The notes beneath the pieces were generated by a model, which did not search any database, was not told the origin of the DNA, and saw only the letters and a list, made by a program, of their open reading frames with translations. From the NCBI GenBank assembly GCA_034178705.1, contig JAXFQY010000108.1:1-20062 (forward strand): a stretch of 20,062 nucleotides of DNA. Reading direction: 5' to 3'. The stretch is from RUG12395 sp034178705 (GTDB lineage: Bacteria > Bacillota > Clostridia > Oscillospirales > CAG-272). Below are positions 14,827 through 20,062 of the stretch, in pieces; position 1 is the stretch's first letter, and the number at the start of each line of letters is the position of its first letter. The position numbers and the translations under genes were made by a program.

Positions 14827-16824
14827 ATGGAGCAAAACAGTACAAAGAAAAAGAAACACGGGGGAGAGGATCGCTTTTTCCGTAACAGTGTTATTTTTTC
14901 TTTTCTTATGCGCATTTCTGACGCTATTGTTTCCGCATTCCGCGGGAGTCGGATCGGGGGAGCGTTTCTGTCCTATGATGCGCTGGAGGAAAAAGGGAAT
15001 CAAAGTGTTCTCTTGGGAGCTTTCCGCCGTCTGTTCGGAATGAACGGACAGGGTGCCCGGGTCAAGAGACGCATTGCGGCGGTAATTGAGAACAGCCTGT
15101 TCTGCCGGTTGATGAATCGTATCTCCGCTGCTCTTTGCGGTGCCTATCTCTCGGTATATGGGATGTTTCTTGTTTCTTACGGGGGCTATACCCTTCTCTC
15201 GGCAATCGTTCGTTCCGTTGCGTTGCGGGAAACCGGGCTTTCTCTTCTTTACTTTCTTATTCCCTTTGTCTGCTTGCCGCTTTCCGTTTTCTTTTTTGCT
15301 TCGGGAAAACGGAGACTCGGCTCCCTGCTTGCTGAGGGGCGTATTTCCTCCTTTTTTCTGTTTTCTGTTTTCGGTCTCAGACGGGAGAACTTTATCGGTA
15401 AGCAAACGTCCGGCGGCAGGAAGAACCTTGCGTTCATGCTTGGAATGCTTCTTGGCGTTTCCACTTACTTTGTTTCACCGATCTGGTCCATCCTTTTTCC
15501 GGTGGGGCTTCTTGCCGTCTGGGTCGTCATGGCGTCACCTGAAGCAGGACTGATCGTGACATTTTTCCTGCTTCCCCTTCTTATTTATTCCGGACACCCA
15601 TCCGTGCTTCTGGCCGCGATGGTTCTTCTGATTTTCTTCTCTTTTCTTGTTAAGGCGATGCGCGGAAAACGGTATGTCCGCTTTGAGACGGTTGATCTCT
15701 TCTTCCTTCTCTTTGCTTTGGTTTTCCTGCTCGGGGCATTCTTTGGCTTCGGCGGAAAAATCTCGAATGCCCTTCCTCTCTATCTTGTTTTGATGCTCGG
15801 ATACTTTCTCAGCGCAAACCTTCTTGTTTCGCGTGTCTGGCTCCGCCGCGGCGTTGCTGCGATGCTTGCGGGGGGAGCCGTCTCTTCTCTTTACGGGATT
15901 TATCAGTATATCACGGGTAATGTCGATACGGTTTGGTTGGATACAGAAAATTTCTCCAATATTGCCGGCCGTTCGGTTTCCTTCTTTGAAAATCCGAATA
16001 TGCTCGGTGAATATGTCATGATGCTTTTACCGCTTGCGCTCTGTATGGCTTTGACTTCGCGTCGCTCGCGCCGTGGCTCATGGCTTTGTGTTTTCGCCGC
16101 GACATTCCTTTGTCTGATCTTTTCCTGGGCCCGGGGCGCCTGGCTGGGTGCAATCGCTGCGCTTTTCCTGTTCTGTATTTTTTACTCCAAGCGTTCGATT
16201 CCTTTTCTGCTCCTTTTGCTGTTTTGCGTGCCGCTTCTGCCTGCGGTGTTGCCTTCCAGTATCGTCGGCCGATTGACCAGTATCGGGGATATGACCGATT
16301 CTTCAACCTCCTATCGCTACTATATCTGGAAGTCCTCCCTTGATATGATCCGGGATTTCGGACTGTTCGGGATTGGCGTCGGCAATGAGAATTTCTCCCC
16401 TGTCTATGTATCCTACGCTTATTCCGGAATTGAGAGTTCCCCTCATTCCCACAATCTTTTTTTCCAGATTGCGATTGAAACCGGAATCGCCGGAATTCTG
16501 ACCTTCCTTTCTGCGATGTTTGTCTATTTTCAGAGTGGTCTTTCCGCATTTGCGCGGGAGAAGGAGCCTTTTCTTCGCACACTTTCGCTTGCCGCGATGT
16601 GCGGGGTTTTTGCAAGTCTGGTGCAGGGAATGACCGACTATGTCTGGTATAATTACCGCGTCTTTTTCGTCTTTTTTGCCTTGATTGGCATTGGGGTAGC
16701 GGCTCGACGCTGCGGAGAGGATCTTCGCGCCCGGGAGGAGAATCCCTGCTATATGACAAGTTCCAGTGCGGAAATTACGTTCTGCCCGGAGGAGGGCGGA
16801 GAAAGGGAAGAGATTCATGAATAA
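14827..16824 (+). CDS. O-antigen ligase / Wzy-type polysaccharide polymerase family membrane protein
   Basis: 665 residues from ATG 14827, with GGAAAGGA upstream. A lysine-rich cytoplasmic N-terminus of about 100 residues precedes roughly twelve hydrophobic helices (from about 101 to 625). The Wzy_C family signature is present: SWARGAWLG with Arg436, the large outer loop between helices (about 475-545), GIGVGNENF (515-523) and SSPHSHNLF with His540 and His542. In related ligases such an Arg and His take part in glycan transfer from a lipid-linked carrier. It probably polymerises or ligates a surface glycan outside the membrane. The neighbours are two DUF4330 proteins, the first overlapping its 3' end by 8 bases, and trmD upstream. 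No glycosyltransferases or flippase are adjacent, so the sugar chain must be built elsewhere. Polymerase and ligase activities cannot be told apart here. Confidence 0.82.
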   Translation: MEQNSTKKKKHGGEDRFFRNSVIFSFLMRISDAIVSAFRGSRIGGAFLSYDALEEKGNQSVLLGAFRRLFGMNGQGARVKRRIAAVIENSLFCRLMNRISAALCGAYLSVYGMFLVSYGGYTLLSAIVRSVALRETGLSLLYFLIPFVCLPLSVFFFASGKRRLGSLLAEGRISSFFLFSVFGLRRENFIGKQTSGGRKNLAFMLGMLLGVSTYFVSPIWSILFPVGLLAVWVVMASPEAGLIVTFFLLPLLIYSGHPSVLLAAMVLLIFFSFLVKAMRGKRYVRFETVDLFFLLFALVFLLGAFFGFGGKISNALPLYLVLMLGYFLSANLLVSRVWLRRGVAAMLAGGAVSSLYGIYQYITGNVDTVWLDTENFSNIAGRSVSFFENPNMLGEYVMMLLPLALCMALTSRRSRRGSWLCVFAATFLCLIFSWARGAWLGAIAALFLFCIFYSKRSIPFLLLLLFCVPLLPAVLPSSIVGRLTSIGDMTDSSTSYRYYIWKSSLDMIRDFGLFGIGVGNENFSPVYVSYAYSGIESSPHSHNLFFQIAIETGIAGILTFLSAMFVYFQSGLSAFAREKEPFLRTLSLAAMCGVFASLVQGMTDYVWYNYRVFFVFFALIGIGVAARRCGEDLRAREENPCYMTSSSAEITFCPEEGGEREEIHE

Positions 16825-17383
16825 GACGGTTGATGGCAGCAAAGCGGTACGGCATCGCTTTAACGCTGCGGATGTTGTTGTGATTTTACTTGTGCTCCTC
16901 TGTATCGGCGGCGCGGTCTGGCTTTTTGGCGGCTCCGGCATCTTCGGTTCCGGCAAATCCGTTGCGCTGGAATATGAGATTCTTGTTGTGGATATCCGCA
17001 ACGATATTGCAATCCATATCACTCCGGGAGCCGAGGTGATCGAAGGGTCAAGACACTATAACATCGGAAAACTCGGCAGTGCCATAACGACAGAGCCATA
17101 TACCTATGAGGTATATGTCGATGAGCTCTATGATGAAAACGGTAATCTGGTATCCGATCCGAGCGGAGAGGGAGAGCGGGTGAAGACGGAGAAGCCCGGT
17201 TATGTCAGTGTGCGTCTTCCGATTACAGCGACAGCAGTGGTGCAGGAGGACGGATATTATGTAAATGGCTATCGGATCAGCGTCGGGACTCTCATTTATT
17301 TTCGCCTGCCTGACTTTGCCGGCTGCGGATATGTAACGGCTCTGACGGTTCATGAAAACGGAGGAACGCAAAATGAAGAGTGA
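16817..17383 (+). CDS. DUF4330-like membrane-anchored protein, first copy
   Basis: The start is ATG 16817, overlapping the polymerase stop by 8 bases, with GGGAAGAG just upstream. 188 residues: a basic N-terminus, one membrane helix (about 17-38, with DVVVILLVLLCIGGAVWLF), then an extracytoplasmic beta-rich domain (EYEILVVDIRNDIAIHITPG, YNIGKLG, YEVYVDELYDENG, SVRLPITATAVV, YRISVGTLIYFRLPDF). The layout, and a shorter paralogue directly downstream, fit DUF4330, a family without a known biochemical role. Coupling to an O-antigen-ligase-type gene suggests an accessory part of that machinery, such as a regulator or chain-length factor; that is inference. Confidence 0.65.
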   Translation: MNKTVDGSKAVRHRFNAADVVVILLVLLCIGGAVWLFGGSGIFGSGKSVALEYEILVVDIRNDIAIHITPGAEVIEGSRHYNIGKLGSAITTEPYTYEVYVDELYDENGNLVSDPSGEGERVKTEKPGYVSVRLPITATAVVQEDGYYVNGYRISVGTLIYFRLPDFAGCGYVTALTVHENGGTQNEE

Positions 17384-17906
17384 AGTCGGACAGAAGAAAA
17401 AAAGCGGAAAACTCCGTCTGAATCTTCTTGACTGGATTATTATTGCTGCGCTTTTGCTTTCTGCTGTTGGCGTGTGGTTTCGTTACGGCTTCTCCGAAAA
17501 CTGGAAGAACAAAAAAAATCTTGTGACTGCGCAGATTTCCTTTTCGGTTTCGGATATTAAGGAGACAACATATACGGGCGGCTATTTCCGCGAAGGAACC
17601 CAGGTGTTCAACGCTGATAACGATAACACTCTGATCGGTGTTTTTGCAGGCGAGGATAAGTTCAGCTATATTCCCGCAAAATACTATGTTACGACAAAAA
17701 CCGGGGAAACGATCATCAAGCAGTCGGTTACGGACAGAATTGATGTGACCGGTGCGATTATTTCCGAGGGTATCAAGAACGAGAACGGCTTCTTTTACGG
17801 CGGCTCCACATATATTGCTCCCGGACAGACTGTCATTATTTGTTCTCAGGATCTCAAACTGATGGTTCTGATTACCGATATACAGATTCTCGAGAGTGAA
17901 AAGTGA
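17373..17906 (+). CDS. DUF4330 family membrane-anchored protein, second copy
   Basis: The start is ATG 17373, with a good GGAGG 8 bases upstream, overlapping the first copy by 11 bases; the in-frame ATG 7 codons earlier lacks such a site. 177 residues: a lysine-rich N-terminus, LNLLDWIIIAALLLSAVGVW (residues 17-36) as the single membrane helix preceded by the DUF4330-typical N-L-L-D, then an outer beta domain (QISFSVSDIKETTYTGGYFREG, NTLIGVFAGEDKF, IICSQDLKLMVLITDIQIL). It has the same architecture as its upstream neighbour but low identity, so it is an old duplication or a heterodimer partner. It is the last gene of the operon; no clear terminator follows in the AT-rich 17907-17959. Confidence 0.7.
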   Translation: MKSEVGQKKKSGKLRLNLLDWIIIAALLLSAVGVWFRYGFSENWKNKKNLVTAQISFSVSDIKETTYTGGYFREGTQVFNADNDNTLIGVFAGEDKFSYIPAKYYVTTKTGETIIKQSVTDRIDVTGAIISEGIKNENGFFYGGSTYIAPGQTVIICSQDLKLMVLITDIQILESEK

Positions 17907-17959
17907 CGGCTGTTTCCCTTAGTTTCTTTCTCATGTGTGAAGAAAAATGCAAAAAACTA

Positions 17960-17988
17960 TTGATTTTATTTGCGTCATCTGCTATAAT
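17960..17988 (+). promoter_or_regulatory. SigA-type promoter of ptsH-uvrC
   Basis: TTGATT (17960-17965), 17 bases, a perfect TATAAT (17983-17988) with an extended TGC. Start near 17995, giving a leader of about 47 bases. No cre-like operator was recognised. Confidence 0.8.
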
Positions 17989-18041
17989 CTCTTTATCGAC
18001 AGCAGAAGAAATGCAAAATTACTCATACAGGAGTGCACAGA

Positions 18042-18305
18042 ATGATTTCCCGTACTGTAACTGTTAATAATGTTTACGGTCTCCATGCAAGACCGGCGAC
18101 CTTCTTTATCCAGAAGGCGAATTCTTATAAAAGTTCTATTTGGGTAGACAAGGATGAACGCCGTGTAAACGCAAAGAGTCTGCTTGGGGTTCTTTCTCTG
18201 GGGATTGAGAAAGGTATGACAATAACCCTGATTGCGGATGGAGCGGACGAGGAAGCGGCATTGGAGGGGCTTGCCTCGCTTGTAGAGACGGGGCTGTCTG
18301 AGTAA
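18042..18305 (+). CDS. ptsH: HPr family phosphocarrier protein
   Basis: The start is ATG 18042, with AGGAG 9 bases upstream; an in-frame GTG three codons earlier overlaps that site and is rejected. 87 residues, the normal HPr length. His15 in GLHARPA is the phosphate acceptor from enzyme I. Ser46 in AKSLLGVLSLGI is the site for HPr kinase/phosphorylase that makes the CcpA co-regulator in Bacillota. Having His15 separates it from Crh, which carries Gln there. The gene is not next to ptsI; it lies before uvrC. In many Clostridia uvrC is near hprK, rapZ and whiA, and an HPr or Crh gene belongs to that cluster, so hprK may lie just beyond the right edge. It could be the main HPr or a second copy with a regulatory role. 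Confidence 0.92.
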   Translation: MISRTVTVNNVYGLHARPATFFIQKANSYKSSIWVDKDERRVNAKSLLGVLSLGIEKGMTITLIADGADEEAALEGLASLVETGLSE

Positions 18306-18321
18306 TCGAACAGCAAAAAAC

Positions 18322-18359
18322 ATGAGCGAGCGTTCCGCTGAGGCGTAACGGTCGCTCAT
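18322..18359 (+). terminator. Hairpin between ptsH and uvrC
   Basis: ATGAGCGA pairs with TCGCTCAT, extended inward by CGTT/AACG across one G-G mismatch, with a 12-base loop. On the plus strand the tail is only CTTTGTAT, so it may be a leaky terminator that lowers uvrC expression, or an mRNA-stabilising stem. On the minus strand a T6 tract follows (18315-18320), but no minus-strand gene ends here. Confidence 0.5.
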
Positions 18360-18382
18360 CTTTGTATCATCGGCAGGTGAAT

Positions 18383-20062
18383 ATGCAAAAGAATGCGATC
18401 CGGTCTGCTCTGCTTGATCAGGCAAACGCCCTTCCGCTTGTGCCGGGTGTCTATTTGATGAAGGATGCCGAAGGGAAGGTTATCTATGTCGGAAAATCCC
18501 GCAAGCTCCGTGCCCGCGTTTCCCAGTATTTTCAAAACGGAGCAAAAAACCGTAAAACCGAGCGTATGGTTGCCTCTGTTCACAGCTTTGATACCATTGT
18601 TGTCAGCAACGAGGCTGAAGCCCTTACACTGGAAAACGAACTGATCAAACGCTACATGCCGCGTTTCAATATCCGCTTGAAGGATGCAAAAGCCTACCCT
18701 TATATCAAGGTTACGGTTGGGGAAGAATATCCGCGTGTGCTTTTTACCCGTCAGCGTGTGGCGGACGGGGCACGCTATTTCGGACCATTTCCGGATCAGA
18801 GTGCCGCGCGAAGCTTACTGAGCACTGTGTGCCGGGTGATCGGTGTACCGGACTGCAAACGGATTTTTCCTCGCGATATTGGTGCAGAACGTCCTTGCAT
18901 TTACAGCGATATGCATCGCTGCATTGCGCCCTGCGCCGGTGATGTATCCCCCGAGGTTTACCGGACTGTGATAGACGAGGCGATTGCTTTTCTCTCCGGA
19001 AATTCTGCGCAGGTTCGTCGCCTGCTGTCGGATCGGATGCAGGAAGCAGCATCGGAGGAACGCTTTGAAGCGGCGGCACGCTACAGGGATCGGATTGCGG
19101 CGCTCGATGCACTCAGACAACGGCAGAAGGTGGTCGGGGACCCGGACATGGAGCTTGACATCATCTCGGCAGCGCACGGAGACTTGGCATCTGTTGTCAC
19201 CGTTCTTGCGGTTCGCGGCGGAGCTCTTTCCTCCAAAGAGGATTTTGTTTTTTCGGGAGAGGAGATCCTGGAGGCGGACAGCATCACGGGATTTGCGCTT
19301 GCGTATTACGGCATGCGTTATCTTCCGCCTGTTCTTTTGCTGGATACGGAAGAGTCACCGGAGGATCTCGCCGCGTGCTCCGAGCTTCTTTCCGGAGTGT
19401 CCGGGCGGAAGGTGCAAGTGCTTGTTCCGAAACGCGGAGCCAAGCATGATCTACTCCGGCTTGCCTCCCGGAATGCAGAGGATAAGCTCCGGGATGTGAC
19501 GCGCAAGGAGGAAGCGGATAATGCCGCACTTGTCCGTCTTGCCGCTTTACTTGACCTTGAGGTGGTTCCGGACAGGATTGAAGCATATGATGTTTCCAAT
19601 TACGGGAATGAGCAGATCTACACCGCGATGATTTCCGTTGTCGGCGGACATTTTGTGAAAAAGGATTACCGAACCTTTCGGATAGAAAGCGGCCGGCAGG
19701 ATGATTTTGCGGCAATGCACGAAGCCGTGCTGCGTCGGCTGCTGCATGAGACAGATGCAACCCGTGCCATGCCCCCTTTGCCCGATCTGATTCTGGTCGA
19801 CGGCGGTGCCGGACAGGTCTCCGCGGCGCGTCGCGCAGCCGAGGAAGCCGGCGTCAGCCTTCCGATTATCGGCATGGTTAAGGATGAACATCACAAAACA
19901 CGTGCATTGACGGATGGAGATCATGAGATCGGGATTGCGCGGGAACTGTCTGTGTTCCGTCTTATTTACGGGATACAGGAGGAGGTTCATCGTTTTGCCG
20001 TATCCAGGTCCGGTGCCGGAAAGCGCCGGACAATCCGCCGTTCCTCTCTTGAAGAGATCAAC
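18383..20062 (+). CDS. uvrC: Excinuclease ABC subunit UvrC (3' partial)
   Basis: Open from ATG 18383 (AGGTGA just upstream) through the window edge: 560 codons without a stop, whereas UvrC is usually about 600-620. The N-terminal GIY-YIG nuclease (PGVYLMKD, VIYVGKSRKLRARV; Tyr24, Tyr35, Arg42) makes the 3' incision. A cysteine cluster follows (Cys158, Cys172, Cys180, Cys184), equivalent to the proposed iron-sulfur site of UvrC. The UVR domain for UvrB binding is at about 210-245 (LLSDRMQEAASEERFEAAAR). The RNase H-like nuclease makes the 5' incision: Asp403 in AYDVSNYG, Asp473 in LVDGGAGQ, His536 in VHRFA. The last residues (SSLEEIN) lead into the helix-hairpin-helix domain, lost at the edge. 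It is likely co-transcribed with ptsH, 77 bases upstream, across a hairpin. Together with PcrA it acts in nucleotide excision repair. Confidence 0.95.
   Translation, partial: MQKNAIRSALLDQANALPLVPGVYLMKDAEGKVIYVGKSRKLRARVSQYFQNGAKNRKTERMVASVHSFDTIVVSNEAEALTLENELIKRYMPRFNIRLKDAKAYPYIKVTVGEEYPRVLFTRQRVADGARYFGPFPDQSAARSLLSTVCRVIGVPDCKRIFPRDIGAERPCIYSDMHRCIAPCAGDVSPEVYRTVIDEAIAFLSGNSAQVRRLLSDRMQEAASEERFEAAARYRDRIAALDALRQRQKVVGDPDMELDIISAAHGDLASVVTVLAVRGGALSSKEDFVFSGEEILEADSITGFALAYYGMRYLPPVLLLDTEESPEDLAACSELLSGVSGRKVQVLVPKRGAKHDLLRLASRNAEDKLRDVTRKEEADNAALVRLAALLDLEVVPDRIEAYDVSNYGNEQIYTAMISVVGGHFVKKDYRTFRIESGRQDDFAAMHEAVLRRLLHETDATRAMPPLPDLILVDGGAGQVSAARRAAEEAGVSLPIIGMVKDEHHKTRALTDGDHEIGIARELSVFRLIYGIQEEVHRFAVSRSGAGKRRTIRRSSLEEIN

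Noticed and set aside
16016..16759. Minus-strand frame of 247 codons rich in Arg, Ser and Lys
   Set aside because: It is the mirror of a membrane protein (hydrophobic codons read backwards give charged residues); not a gene.
17907..17959. Intrinsic terminator after the DUF4330 genes
   Set aside because: Only a weak, bulged TTCTCA/TGAAGAA pairing is seen with no T tract; not strong enough to call.
1..20062. CRISPR array, tRNA, rRNA, insertion sequence or phage genes
   Set aside because: No regular direct repeats, cloverleaf, transposase or phage motif was recognised anywhere in the window.

Overview
The window looks like a chromosomal stretch of an endospore-forming, polysaccharide-degrading Clostridia-type Bacillota, probably an uncultured gut or fibre-degrading lineage. 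The sporulation sigma factor SigG, a HPr carrying both His15 and Ser46, PcrA, a DUF1540 mini-protein and consensus SigA-type promoters point to Bacillota. Two large secreted glycoside hydrolases anchored by a C-terminal membrane helix point to plant or mucin glycan use. No tRNA, rRNA, CRISPR array, insertion sequence or phage gene was seen. About 15 protein genes are supported, including one small gene (DUF1540) and one gene running off the right edge (uvrC) that a plain long-ORF scan misses.

Layout. (1) 1-3161: the 3' part of a GH31 glycosidase with an inserted PA14 domain, then a strong promoter and a secreted beta-helix protein that loses its homology abruptly near 2942-2946. The left segment uses CCC for proline and the right segment mostly CCG, so this point may be a rearrangement scar or an assembly chimera. 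(2) 3162-7268, minus strand: a 1368-residue surface protein with three repeated beta-helix modules, a GH43 propeller with its three catalytic acids, and a membrane anchor resembling that of the GH31 protein. Promoter and terminator are both visible. (3) 7500-9836: a DUF1540 mini-gene with a SigG-like promoter, a degenerate ROK-like regulator, and sigG itself with a SigF/SigG-like promoter. (4) 9854-13559: asd and pcrA, divergent, each with its own promoter; that of asd is a perfect consensus.

(5) 13576-17906: a tight five-gene operon made of rimM, trmD, an O-antigen-ligase/Wzy-type membrane polymerase and two overlapping DUF4330 membrane proteins. rimM appears to be transcribed from a promoter that puts +1 on or next to the start codon (leaderless). 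The usual partners rpsP and rplS are absent. (6) 17960-20062: a strong promoter, ptsH (HPr), a hairpin, and uvrC, cut by the window edge before its helix-hairpin-helix domain.

How the parts fit: the two hydrolases and the truncated beta-helix protein form a surface glycan-use locus. sigG and the DUF1540 gene belong to the forespore programme. asd, pcrA, rimM-trmD and uvrC are housekeeping functions. The polymerase/DUF4330 trio is the least understood unit and the best candidate for an undescribed cell-surface system. All functions are inferred from reading motifs by eye; no database search was run.
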